From the NCBI GenBank assembly GCA_018340375.1, contig JAFFJZ010000010.1, positions 5,704,001 through 5,768,000 of the forward strand: a DNA stretch of 64,000 nt, given 5' to 3'. Below the pieces are notes generated by a model. The model saw only the letters and a list, made by a program, of their open reading frames with translations, searched no databases and was not told where the DNA came from. The translations under genes were made by a program, and so were the position numbers. Source of the DNA: Gonatopus flavifemur (lineage: Eukaryota > Arthropoda > Insecta > Hymenoptera > Dryinidae). Shown piece after piece: positions 10,456 to 21,450 of the stretch (within the stretch, counting starts at the first letter, position 1; every line of letters starts with the position of its first letter).

Positions 10456-10564
10456 CCCACATAGCACCATAGCTCCAGAAGAATTCATAAAGAATTCTTA
10501 TTCAACTGATTGTATTCTTTATGAATTCTTCAAGAATTCTTCTGGGACTGTGGTGTTGTGAGGG
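10456..10564. mobile_element. 109-bp CCCACATAGCAC-ended foldback (I)
   Basis: The two halves are almost fully inverted. CCCACATAGCACCATAG at the left pairs with CTGTGGTGTTGTGAGGG at the right, and AGAATTCATAAAGAAT pairs with ATTCTTTATGAATTCT near the centre. The ends match those of the H repeats, suggesting the same transposition machinery. Confidence 0.75.
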
Positions 10565-10589
10565 ACCCTATCGCCTGAAACTCAAAACC

Positions 10590-10745
10590 TTACCACCTTG
10601 ATAAAACAAAATCCTAATCATTTCGATTAAACGGACAGGATTCCAATTGGAACCGATCAATACCCGGTCATGAGGTTTCAATCGGAATTTTGCACTTTCA
10701 ATAAGAATTAATAGGATTGTTTAAACAGGGCAATCCACTTTTGCA
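10590..10745. repeat. TTCCAATNGGAA-type motif array, X1
   Basis: Degenerate words GATTCCAATTGGAACC, TTTCAATCGGAATTTT and TTTCAATAAG repeat here. The phrase CATGAGGTTT is shared with a similar stretch at 12618-12795. Low-confidence family. Confidence 0.35.
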
Positions 10746-10804
10746 GGAATTCGCAGATAGCTTGAGAAAAGCACATATGCCTTGGGAGTCGTCCATAAAT
10801 TACG

Positions 10805-11241
10805 TACACTGTAAGAAATTTCCATCGGAAATTTCCTATACATGTATGTGAAATAACTAACATATACATTGTATCGAAAAATTTCCCTGCGTCGCGAAAG
10901 TGAAGATACTATCGTTGTTTCATAATTTTCCTATACATTAATGGTAAAAAATATGTCACTGCACAACACCAGCACTCAGGATCGAACCCGGGTTGTTCGG
11001 GTCGAAAGCGAGCACGCTACGACTTCAGCTGTGGCTTTCAGTGAGAACTTTCAAGTACATCTTATACGCGAATAATTTCTTTTTCCCGTCTCTTTGTTGG
11101 AAAATTCCTATGCACGTCAGATTTCTAATAATAGTGTAAGGAAAATTCATATACAGGTAATGGAATATCCATTTTCTATACGTGGTTGGAATATCCACAT
11201 CCTCACGTGTAGGAACATTCCGATTATTTTTTACAGTGTAA
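10805..11241 (-). mobile_element. CACTGTA-ended element A2 with an insertion
   Basis: The ends TACACTGTAAGAAA and TTTTTTACAGTGTAA are inverted repeats. The sequence next to each end matches copies A1 and A3. The middle (about 10900-11095) is foreign to the family and contains a tRNA-like sequence, so a second repeat appears to have landed inside this copy. Confidence 0.7.
10968..11042 (-). repeat. tRNA-like sequence S2 inside A2
   Basis: On the - strand an A-box-like CAGCTGAAGTCGTAGCG is followed by a perfect B-box, GGTTCGATCCT, at about 10978-10990. The A-box word is nearly the same as in S1 (GCTGAAGTGATAG), so both come from one tRNA-derived family. Confidence 0.65.
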
Positions 11242-11353
11242 CGCTATTGACTATTCCCTTCTGTGTTTCACTCAACATGCTCGAAGGTGGCATCAATTAA
11301 AGGAATGACAGGAAAAAAGCTTCCCTCCAACGAGGAAGCAAAAAAAGTTACGG

Positions 11354-11608
11354 ACACTGTAAAAAACATAATCGGAATTTCGTTATACTCAGCAATCGGA
11401 AAATTCCGAACATGGAATAGGAAATCAATTTCCGGTAAATATATATGGAATTTCCCATAAATTCAACTGAAAATGTCAAACTTTACGGGATTTTTACTAT
11501 CATTTTTCAGTAAATTTCCGGTAAAATACGAAAAATTCCTAACATGTGTATGTTAATTACTCCCGAACATTTATGTAACGTTTCCCATGAAAATTTTTCT
11601 ACAGTGTA
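11354..11608 (+). mobile_element. CACTGTA-ended element, full copy A3
   Basis: A 255-bp unit runs from ACACTGTAAAAAACATAATC to TTTTTCTACAGTGTA, with imperfect terminal inverted repeats of about 12 bp. It aligns along its length with A1 (reversed) and with both flanks of A2. It is non-coding and lies only about 110 bp from A2. Confidence 0.75.
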
Positions 11609-12148
11609 ATTTATAAATGGTTCCTTACTATTTTCTCCACGATAAACAGCGGTGCAAGGAACGGATGGCGAGACGGAACGAAGGTAGACGTTGTGAAATT
11701 CGGAAAAATGTCGATAAATGTACCTAATCATTCTATTCCACAAAAATAATATATTTTTCGCATTCCGAAACCATGGCTGCAAGAATTTGTTCAACGTGAA
11801 TATCCCGTATATGGTATTACATTTTGGTCGTCATCATGTATCCATGATAGTGAGGTTGAGGCAAGGTCGCGCGATGTATCAATATCGCATAAAAACGACT
11901 CAATAGAGGCTTTCGAAGCAACTGATCGTATCACATGGACAAAAAAGCGGGCGAATAGTTTTACGATCCCCTCCAGCTGTGCACAATTGCTCTCCCATTG
12001 GGGGCGCGTTCCGAGCCCTGAGTCTGGAGCAGGAATCAGTAAATCATGCAACTCACCAGAGCGGGGTGGGTTTCGTACCCCGAACGAGAGAGAGAGGCTT
12101 CCTTCGTGTAACTGGAGTGTGTTCGATCACGGAGCGCTCTCTATCGAG
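11609..12148. other. Mixed unique sequence, no gene seen
   Basis: The stretch is relatively G+C-rich at 11980-12140. A short hairpin (GTGTTCGAT near 12119 pairing with ATCGAGCACAC near 12143) borders the element that follows. Frames of 86-99 codons on both strands have no domain. Confidence 0.4.
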
Positions 12149-12337
12149 CACACGGTAAATAATCCGACTGAATGTGGTTGCATCTTACTTGAAAACGTGA
12201 CTCACATTCAGTCCCTTCCATTGTGTCGGCATTTTTCTTCGGTGCTGACTTTCATTGAAACTTGGTTAGTTTTGATTGCTTCTTAAATTCAGCTAATTTT
12301 CAGGATGGTGGAAGTGAGTTTTACTTTTTACCGTGTA
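12149..12337 (-). mobile_element. Element F, copy F1 (reversed)
   Basis: This is the reverse complement of the 187-bp element at 43845-44031 over its full length. Shared blocks include GCATCTTACTTGAAAAC, CATTGTGTCGG, TGGTTAGTTTTGAT and AGTTTTACTTTTTACCGTGT. Its ends (ACACGGTAAATAA and CTTTTTACCGTGT) are inverted. Confidence 0.85.
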
Positions 12338-12617
12338 GTCTACCAGCTTCCAATGTTTTCCATGCAATTTTTCCACCAATCAAAAAGGTGCAAAAGTAAT
12401 CCGGATCACTGATCCTATGGTGAATTTCCAGGACATTCCCATAGATTCCCGTAGATCCTTTGACAAAACGACATGGTTCCCCTAGTGAAAACGGGAGCGT
12501 AAAAAGGGTATAAAGTGACGTGGAAGAGGAAACGAAACAGTATCCAAGCGCGGAAAAAGCGGAAATTGAAACAGTTTACGCTTCATTTGGTTCAATCCCC
12601 GCCTCCAGCGAGCGGAA
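12338..12617. other. Unique, with an isolated B-box-like word
   Basis: TTGGTTCAATCCCC at about 12588-12602 matches an RNA polymerase III B-box, but no A-box precedes it at tRNA spacing. No gene seen. Confidence 0.35.
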
Positions 12618-12795
12618 ATCTTCACCAGGGTTTCCAATAGGAAATCATTTTTCAATCGTATTCATGAGGTTTTACCGATTGTACCAATAAAAACCAATAA
12701 AATATTGACTTCTGCATAAAATCCAATAGAAACTTACTTGATTCCGATAAAATTACACCTTTCGGTTTCTACTGGAATTTTTCAATAGGGTAGAT
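12618..12795. repeat. TTCCAATNGGAA-type motif array, X2
   Basis: The words TTTCCAATAGGAAATC, CCAATAAAAACCAATAAAA, AATCCAATAGAAAC and TTTTTCAATAGGG repeat here. The start (GGTTTCCAATAGGAA...TTTTTCAAT) is echoed in direct orientation at the end (GGTTTCTACTGGAATTTTTCAAT). Confidence 0.4.
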
Positions 12796-13692
12796 CATTT
12801 ACTTTCGGAGCCTCCACTATGTACACCATCTCCTAAAACAGACGCAAGAAGTGGCGTCCGAATTTTACAATGCTGGAACCTTGGTTCCACTTCGCTCTAC
12901 GCCGTGGAAACGTTGCAGGGGGCGGACATTTCTCAGGTGCCTTCTTGGAGACTTCACATGTTTTCCACTGAACAGTGTGCTATACCAGCCTCGTTTGTGC
13001 TTACATGAGTTGTTTCAGCACTCTAACTAAAATAACACTCGTACAGCTGAAATTTGACTGAACCTGCTTTAACAGTGCTGTGGTACAGTAACATTTCTGT
13101 TCTTCTTCACAGTATAAAGTATTTTTCTACCCGGTTTCATCAGGAATAACCGAATTGCAATATCCTGTCAACAACTGGCAGTAATTTTTTTAAGATGGTA
13201 GTGTTTAAAATTCACACATTCTGATATTCAGTCAGAAACTGGCAAAAGGTCTCCTATCAGGTTTTGACAGGGTGTCTTAAAACAATTTTTCAAAGCCTAT
13301 CAGCAACTCTTTTCTTGATTTTGTCTGACATTTTCCTGTGCGTCTACTTGCCCTGCTCATTTCGATATCTCAATGACTTACTTGGATTACCAACTCAATC
13401 TCTCAAGACTCGTTGTTTACGGAATCACCACATATCAATCGATTTTTGATGTGGATTTTAGATTAAAAAATCACATTCCGTGCTGTCCAAAAAAAAAGTA
13501 AGTCCATAAAGTGGAATATTGACTTTATAATCCTCATATCCGCATGTTCATGATTTGGATTCCTTGGTATGGATATCGTAATGAGTATAGTAGGATTTGG
13601 AATATATCAAAGTAGCTCATGTAATCTATTCAACACTTTGAAACGTCGTTCAGTACTGATAAATTCTCGATCAATTCTTATATGCTACTGAG
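12796..13692. other. Unique sequence, no gene seen
   Basis: No recognisable gene. A 61-codon frame at 13264-13449 has no domain. Confidence 0.4.
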
Positions 13693-13694
13693 TA

Positions 13695-14236
13695 GGGGAA
13701 AAGTGTCCAAAATGATCCCCCGTTATTCTGACGATCCTACTAACGCTATCTATCCAACTTTTTTACAAACTTGTTCTTCATGATGTCCTATATCTAGCTG
13801 ATTTTATAACCTATGCGATCATAAGTCAACGTGATATTATTCTAGAAAATATAATACAAAATTACGACTTTTGATGTGAGGTAAGATCAAATTTGATTGT
13901 CATTCACTATTCTCTAGGATACCCCACAGTACAGTCTGTTTTATGTAAGGGTTGAGACATCATTCAACTATATTTTGACCTGTATCGAATAATCCATTGT
14001 GCATGCATTGAGGGGATCATTTTACCCTCCTGTATGTTCAAAATGATCCTTTATGGAACTTTTGGAAATCTTATCATGGAACAGAGCATTGATGCATTTT
14101 TCTATTTTTTATGAATTGAATGTGTAGTTGAAAGATTGGACTGAGCAATACCATTGCAAGTTGATCCAAAAACACTTTTCTTGGTACACAAAATTCAAGT
14201 ATGCCTTAAGGGGATCATTTTGGACACTTCTCCCCG
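13695..14236. mobile_element. TA-flanked element, about 30-bp TIRs (L)
   Basis: The left end GGGGAAAAGTGTCCAAAATG and the right end CATTTTGGACACTTCTCCCC are inverted copies extending about 30 bp to the GATCCCC words. The element is flanked by TA at 13693-13694 and 14237-14238, as expected for Tc1/mariner-type insertion. The word AAATGATCC recurs internally near 14012 and 14040. It has no coding capacity, so it is a MITE. Confidence 0.82.
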
Positions 14237-14238
14237 TA

Positions 14239-14778
14239 CCTTGTATATCTAAGATGATCCAAAACTTGAATTTTATTCTTTCACGTTATTATATTCCCTT
14301 CCAATGATGCATGGAGTTGGTACCAACCAAAGTCCTGTTGATTTCGTCCTTTCCTCAGTCCCTCAGATGTTTTCGATAACGCTTTTTCGTATTTTTTTGT
14401 TGGTTGGCGTGTAGGACCACCCGCGAATGTAGCTATATCTACAAACGTCGGCAAAGTATACTGCTGATCGCAGAAAGTATCAATCTACCGAAGAAAGATT
14501 TGACCCCTCGCGTACATGGCGCATTTATTACCCCCTTTGGCCCTTTGGAGATCGCGTCTACGACGAAGAGGACGATTCTATTTCTGCGCATACACCGGTC
14601 GGTGCAGACCTTTGGGTTAATGTGATGATATTACTCACAGGATATACTTACCCACCTAAGTCGATTAGCGCTCAGAAGATCCTGGGACGAGTTTTGCGGT
14701 CGAAACCGTGTGGCGGGCATAGATTTTTTCTCCTTCTTCTACTTTGTTCCGTTCCTCGTCTCCCTCTTTGCCTCCTTC
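14239..14778. other. Unique sequence, no gene seen
   Basis: A 73-codon frame at 14404-14625 has no domain. Another AGATGATCCAAAA word at about 14250 lies just outside element L. Confidence 0.4.
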
Positions 14779-14852
14779 CTCTTCTTCTTCTTCTTCTTCT
14801 GCTGCTGCTGCTGCTGCTTTTTCTTCTTCTTCTTCCTTTTCTTCTTCTCTTT
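14779..14852. repeat. (CTT)n-(CTG)n-(TTC)n microsatellite
   Basis: A pure CTT run is followed by about six CTG units and then TTC/TTCTTCC units. The stop-free frames on both strands (poly-Ser/Ala/Leu and poly-Glu/Lys/Gln) are artefacts of this tract. Confidence 0.93.
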
Positions 14853-16649
14853 GCTTTTTATATATTCTCCACTCATGTGTTTCTTCTTTTTCCTTTCCTC
14901 GTATGTCTTGCAAGGCGCAAGGAGGGTGGCCATAAAACGAAAGGAAGGGACAAAGAGAACGAAACTAGTTTCTCTCACAGTCACAGTCTTTCGCAGGATC
15001 TGGACCTTTAACCAGCCATCTAGTAATATCCTCTTCAGAAATTCCACTCTGTCTCTTTTGCTGACCAATGACATAAATTAAATAAAGGTAAAAGAATGAG
15101 CTAAGGAAGACAGTGATAAATACCCTCTTGGGTATGGCAGCTTGATTTGTTCTTCCCCATTCTATTTGTAATGGGTTCCGAATTCGAATTTTGATCGATC
15201 GGAAATGCATATTATAGCGTGGAATTGCTTTATGCAAAAATTCATGTGCTACGATATCAATCGAAAGATACAATTTTGATAATCTTGTTTTTGACGAACA
15301 GATGACTATGCTGCGGAGTTTGATTACACCGCGGTCAATGATTTTTCAAGCCAATCGAACACGATTTGATCCTTAGATGTGAAATGTAAAAGTTGATTAG
15401 CCTGACAATACTGATCATACGAAACTCATGTCGGTCATAAAAGACTTCTACGAACTATTTCTCCAGAGGAACGTAACTCTTAATTGACGACCAGATCAAA
15501 TTGTGAAGCGATTAGAGTGCCATTGTTGAAGAATAAATCGGATTATCGTGTTGAGGTTGGAATGGAACTGAATAGAATCGAATACAAATTCATAGAACGA
15601 TACAAATTGGTAATCACATGGGAATGTTTATACGAGCTAGTGAGAAAATTTCAAATTATATCTTCCTTCGAAGTAGAGAAAAACCCTGTACGATGTGCTG
15701 TAATGAGAAATTGCAATCTCAAAGCACTTGGAAAGTAATTTCATGAAGGAATATATCACCAACTGCTTCAATTAGTGCGCTGACGTTTCTATATATTGAG
15801 CGGTACGCTCAAATTACTTAACACCAATTAGCTTCAATCCTTTACGATTGCGGACAGGGATATGAAACTCTTCTTCAACTTCGCTACAGTGAATCGAGGA
15901 TTCATGGGGATTAAAAGAATTTTTATCTTATGATATTTTGATAGAAAAATAAAATCTTTGGTCATGATTTTGAAATTCTTTTTCAAATTGTTTCTTGTCG
16001 CAAAAGTCACTTCTTCCTATAAAACTGTCAAATGAAATACATCAACATTCAACGACATATTGTTATCAAAAGGGGGAAACTTGTACCAAATGAATCCCGC
16101 TACAGAGTTCAACATAATTCATTTTAGCTTATATTCCGAATCCTTGAAATAAGAGATCATTTCGTATCGAACAGCAATACATTTTCAGGAGTATGAAAAT
16201 AAACTGTGATGATTCATAGATTTCTTACGCGGTTAAAAGATATGAAAGGGGATTTTCTGGTGATCCACGTTCATCCCACACACATGCTCTTATATATATT
16301 CATCGCTACACGTGCTTGAATGTGAATTTAAAATTGCGCGGTTCGCGCGAGCGCAAGAAAGGATACACAGTGTGGCAATCGTTTCATGCACCTTGAAGAT
16401 TACACATTATATACGAACACATGCATCTTCTCCGTATCATATAAATTACTACTTTTTTTACGCGAAACTTTGTAACAATTGCGCGATGCTGCAATTCTGC
16501 ACACATGACGTGCATAACAGTTAATAAAAGAGAAGAAAAAAACAACAAGAACCGGGTATCAAGGTTCCTCATTTATGCTCACTGAAGCGTTCACTGATAA
16601 ATGATTTGAAAATAAAAATCTGTCACATTCATTTTCAAATTGGATCATT
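14853..16649. other. Unique sequence, no gene seen
   Basis: Several 60-120 codon frames exist, the longest shadowing the CTT tract. None has a domain. Confidence 0.4.
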
Positions 16650-16843
16650 CTGTTTTTTCATGTACTTGGCGTCGAGACGCTTACATATACGCATGTTTTG
16701 ATGAATCCGAGTTCAAAATACGATGGAAAGAATTGAGTCTATTCTCGTTGCTTTTCGTGTACTTGGCGTCGAGACGCTGATATGTATCTCTCAATGAATC
16801 GGTATTTAAATTAAAGTGGACGAAATTCGGTCTATGTTAGACC
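16650..16843. repeat. 97-bp tandem duplication with conserved hairpin core
   Basis: Two units start about 97 bp apart. The 21-mer TGTACTTGGCGTCGAGACGC+T occurs exactly at 16661-16681 and 16758-16778. The rest of the units is only loosely alike (GATGAATCCGAGTT against CAATGAATCGGTAT; GGAAAGAATTGAGTCTAT against GGACGAAATTCGGTCTAT). The core contains GCGTC-GA-GACGC, a perfect 5-bp stem with a 2-nt centre. Confidence 0.85.
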
Positions 16844-19450
16844 AAATTTGAAACACACGAGAAGAACATTTCACGATGATATTAGATTTGTTCTTAGTAA
16901 TCATCTTGAAGAACAGGAAAAGAATTGGGTGGTAATCATATTAATAATCATATATTATTTCCAGTTGATTCAACAGTGTCCGTTGTTAAAACGTACATCG
17001 TGTGGTGTTCGTGCCATAGTGGTGCGATTGAAGTACGTTGGAATAATAAGAGATCATTTTGATGTGACTTTATAAGACGGCGATGATGATGACCAAGAAT
17101 ATTGTTTGAGCTTGAAACATCGGAGTGAATGAACAGAATTATTCCACATCTCATTGTTTTTGTTAAAATAACTGAATAAGACGTGAGTGATTGTTGTGAA
17201 TGTTTCTGCAATATCTCCCACATTCATCTTCACGTAATAAATATTTTATTAATAACCGATGCTGGATTATCAATAATGAACGTAAAAACTAGGTTTAATG
17301 ATGAATGTACATTTCGTCATCGTATCGATACATCAAGAAAATGAGGATTTATTTCTTTTAATAGCTACTTATGATCTTCAAAATTTAGCATCGTGATATT
17401 TACTTTCACCATTTAATATAATAATTTATTGCAATGACATTTCAGATACATTAATTTTAAGAGTATTTGAGATGTAATCTTCTAGCTTTATTTAAAGAAT
17501 TAAAGAATTTGTAATTCAACGTGTAATTTCTATAATCTCTTGTACCGTTGTATTATGTTGCTCGCATATTCGATGATCATATTAAATTTATTACAATATT
17601 GTGATACGTTTTTGCATGGATTTTCCTCTTGTTTTCTCGTTATTTCGTTATCGAGTAGTGTCGTCTTCGAAAGATGCCTTTGTAATCGATGTGCATGTCG
17701 ATGCATTTGGATGACGCTATTATTTACTTTCATAACAAGCACTCATCATTCAAAATTATTCATTAAGCAACTAGTAAAAATTCTATTAACGGCGCATTGA
17801 GCAACAACTTTGTTTTCTTGTTTGATGAAATATTGAAAATAATTTGCCTATTCTTCTTGGAGATAATTGTTTGCAATTATTTTGTATTTGACATAGATAT
17901 TATAAAATGAAAAAACCAGGGAGGATATAGCATTGACAGAAAGAGAAGAAGAAAAGGGAATCAGGATCAGACTGTAACAAGAGAAGCGTGCGCCCAAGTA
18001 AGCGAGTGAACCAGCCTCGTCGACATCCTGCCTCCAACATCCAGAATTGCGACAGAATCACATAAACTAATACGCGAATCTATGTACTGCGTGTTTTATT
18101 GTTGAATGCACGAGTGAAGGAGAAAAGGACGGTTCGAGTCCAACATAGACCGACCGCTGCAGAGCGGATAGGAGCGGAAGCGAAGCTTGCACAATCGACA
18201 CCCATTGTCTTTAGTTGGCGTGATCCTTCATTTTATGGGGTCGACTTTTTTTCCAACTTAACTTAGTCTTTACCTCCGTTGTCGTTCGTTGCCGCGATGT
18301 GCATTCAACTTAGAATCAAACTGATTGGCATCCAGACCCGGTCATTGGTCTTCTTCGGTCGCGTGCAGACGAGTATTATCCTCGTTAGTTGACTGCTGTA
18401 ATCAGAGATGTAATACAACCATTGAGGTAAAAATTATTACGAACCGTCGCCATTTTCCCCCCCTCGCGTCATCTCCCATGAATTTGAGAAGTAAATCGTA
18501 GGTGTTTAGGCATCAGCTTACGTAATTTCTTCCCACAAATGTGTGTTGGTACTTTTCTGTATATTTTGAAATTGTTGAGAAAGAGAGTGAAACGAAATCC
18601 AGATTGGATTCAGTTGAAACTAATTTGAGAATTGATGTAACTCTTGGGTATAATCGAAGGTCTGTTATTGGGTAGTGATTATGGGTTAAGTAAATAATAA
18701 TTAAATTGCTCAATTGGCGTTATATTATGCAAATCCGTGAAGTACACGTGTGCGATACGTGAACTTACTTGCAATATGATGCAGTTCAGAAGTCCTCTCC
18801 GTGGAATAATGAAAATAAATCCTCAAAATTCCCCGAATGAGAAAGTGAAACCTGATTTAGCTCTGATTCGTTGCGTATTACGGAGTGAATCAGGTTTGAT
18901 TCTATTTTTCGCCCTGATCTCGTTCTATTCTCAACCCGATGTTTACCTTTTTTCGACCCGATTCAACTCTGGATCGTTGCGTATTTTTCGACTCGGGTCA
19001 AGAATAATCATTCATATTCTGTTTTTGAATAGTTTCTAATCATAAAGTATTCGAAAGAAAAAAATTAAGTAATCGAATGAATCCTGGGAATCACCTACGC
19101 AGATCCGATCCATCTAGATCTGAATTAGATTGCACAAGAACATTTCAAAATTCGAATAAATAATATACATTTGGTATCATAGAATCGAGCAGACATAATA
19201 AAAACAAAAATGATTTTCCTCTCGTCCTCGTGTAATTGACAGAGTACATTTATTACTGTTATTTTAAAGCTTTGGCGATATTGCAATATAGTGGTGAAAC
19301 TATCTTATGATTATAAGGTTCCGCTATTTGTTTCTGCGTATATTCACATCCACGTTCGTGAATCCTCACACAAGTTCCTTCTATACGAAGTGAGTTCGTT
19401 CCTTTTACCCGTCTAAGAGCACACGAGTGCCGGAAATCAGATGAGAAAAA
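16844..19450. other. Unique sequence, no gene seen
   Basis: The part from 18000 to 18420 is richer in G+C and CpG. It has an isolated B-box-like GGTTCGAGTCC at about 18133, without an A-box. No coding or repeat signal is recognised. Confidence 0.4.
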
Positions 19451-19480
19451 GGGGGCAAGGGGTGAGGGTGGGGGAGAGGG
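19451..19480 (+). other. G-quadruplex motif
   Basis: Four or more G-runs (GGGGG, GGGG, GGG, GGGGG, GGG) are separated by 1-3 bases, satisfying the standard G-quadruplex rule on the + strand. Confidence 0.8.
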
Positions 19481-19634
19481 ACTATGTTTCCGCCGACAGA
19501 ATCGACAAGGACATGTCGAGACCTCGCGCCAGATGCATCCTTCGTTGCGCTTCGTGAGTCTAGCAGCCTAGCGATTTCTTCCTTTCGCGAAGAAAACGGA
19601 ACTTCTCGGCTTTATGCACACAACAGTTTCCTCG

Positions 19635-19653
19635 CCCCCCCACCCCCCTACCC
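19635..19653 (-). other. G-quadruplex motif, opposite strand
   Basis: C-runs of 7, 6 and 3 separated by 1-2 bases give a quadruplex-capable motif on the - strand if the longest run is split. It faces the + strand motif 155 bp upstream. Confidence 0.6.
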
Positions 19654-21450
19654 TCTCTCCAACTGCTACGGTGTTTCGTGACCCCTGTCGTGACATCGCG
19701 GTGCGCTTCTAACGATTTGCCAACTCGATATATGTTTCAGTACAGAGCTGGAGATTTCTTTCTTTGAAGTCTTTGAATAAAAAGAAGTTAAAGTCGACAG
19801 AATAAAGGTTTTACTTACGAATGGATAGTTGAAAAAAATCCCATCAGATTCAACAGATATTGGATACGTTGTAAATTTAACCAAGCAGCTTAATGGTGAA
19901 TGGTAATTGAATATCAATTGTTCCCTCATCAATTATATAATGCGCATAGAGAACGCTGACCCGAGGAAAAAGAACCGCACCGAATTTGGATAGATCAGAT
20001 TTCATATAACTAGGGAAAAATGGTTGAAAATCAACAGTATTGAATACCGAGAGAAGAATCCGTGTACGAGCCTTTCACTGTGGTAACGAGAGTGATGAAT
20101 ATACATCACGTTTCAATAAATGAATAGGATAACAATCATGTAAAATTTCCATTCGGTTAAACACATGCATTTATCTTGGGAGAAAAAGTATTTAATTGAA
20201 CGTATGAGGGAAACTGCGTTTCTCATAATGCTGAGAGATTCATTCGTTGTCAGAGTTTTTGATTGTAAAACATTATTTCGAATGTTTCATTTTGGTTGAA
20301 AATAGGAGAACGATGAAGAACAATGATACACGTGCATGTAGCAATACATGAGAGGAATGTCGTGATCCCAAAGAGTGCAATGTTACAAGTTCTAGCATTC
20401 AACTTTTAACCTACTACACCGACCCTTGATCGAATCACCGCGATGATCGTACGGATAAAATATAATCACAACCGCCTATGATCTTCATTATTTTATATTT
20501 CTCATCGAACAGATGAAATAACGTAGGATGACATGGTGCACGGAGAACAAGTAGATTGAAGTGATTAAGAGAATTTTGTCATGTACTGCAATAAATTCTA
20601 ATTAGTGGGATGATAAAAATCTCGAATCTTGGGAATTAACATTTTTTTCTAGCTGGCGTGACCAATTAATATCTCCCTTGCTTCATTAGATAATTGCAAT
20701 AACATTTTATATCACGATTAACGCAAAAGCAGAGTCACATAGATCAAGTAATGTGCCCTTTTTCATGTATTATTATTAAAATTCAAACATCGTGCGCTCT
20801 GGATCGAATCATGAGATATGATTTCCGACTCTAGGAGGGGATTTTTCTGTACAGGGTCGTAACTTTTGTCCAACTCGAGTGGGATTTAGTGGAAATTCAC
20901 GCAAAAATTGAAATTTTCTCATCTCTTTTAATAATCACACTGAGAGAAAGAACAAATAATTTTCATTCAAAATATGGATGAAAAATTATTATTTTTGTTT
21001 CCAAAACAGAGACATCGCGGACCAAGTGTGAAAATCACAGTCATAATAGTAGCAATCTGAATTTCTGACCGCAGAATTTATAATACAGGATTTCTATTAG
21101 AAGAAGATTAACATTTTGCAATTGCAGATGGTAATTTTTATTCAATTGAGTCAACTTCAGAGGGTTGAGATTTTCAAATCGAAGATTGTAATTTTTATTT
21201 CATCATTCAAGAAATAATGTGAAAAAGTGAACCTGTTGTAGTTATTCTACTGGAATCTAATTAATCAGAAATTCACATCAGCTTACAGACAAAGCCTCAA
21301 CACCTACCATATTAGTGTACCATATTCACGGATTCAAAGTCTTACAAACTATACGTTTTCCAATTATACTATTGAATTAACCTGTATTATTGACGGAATT
21401 TGGACACTTAAATTTCGTAGGAAATTCTGCTTCCCAGAGAGATACGAACT
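19654..21450. other. Unique sequence, no gene seen
   Basis: No gene. At 20938-20955 CACACTGAGAGAAAG resembles the terminal words of element G at 44754-45106, but I found no partner end. Confidence 0.4.

Noticed and set aside
12588..12602. A B-box-like GGTTCAATCCC
   Set aside because: Isolated; the upstream sequence does not provide an A-box or D-arm.
14622..15081. Several 110-129 codon frames on both strands
   Set aside because: They are products of the CTT/CTG microsatellite (poly-Leu/Phe/Ser and poly-Glu/Lys).
18120..18150. A B-box-like GGTTCGAGTCC suggesting a tRNA gene
   Set aside because: No A-box at the right distance, and no cloverleaf can be drawn.
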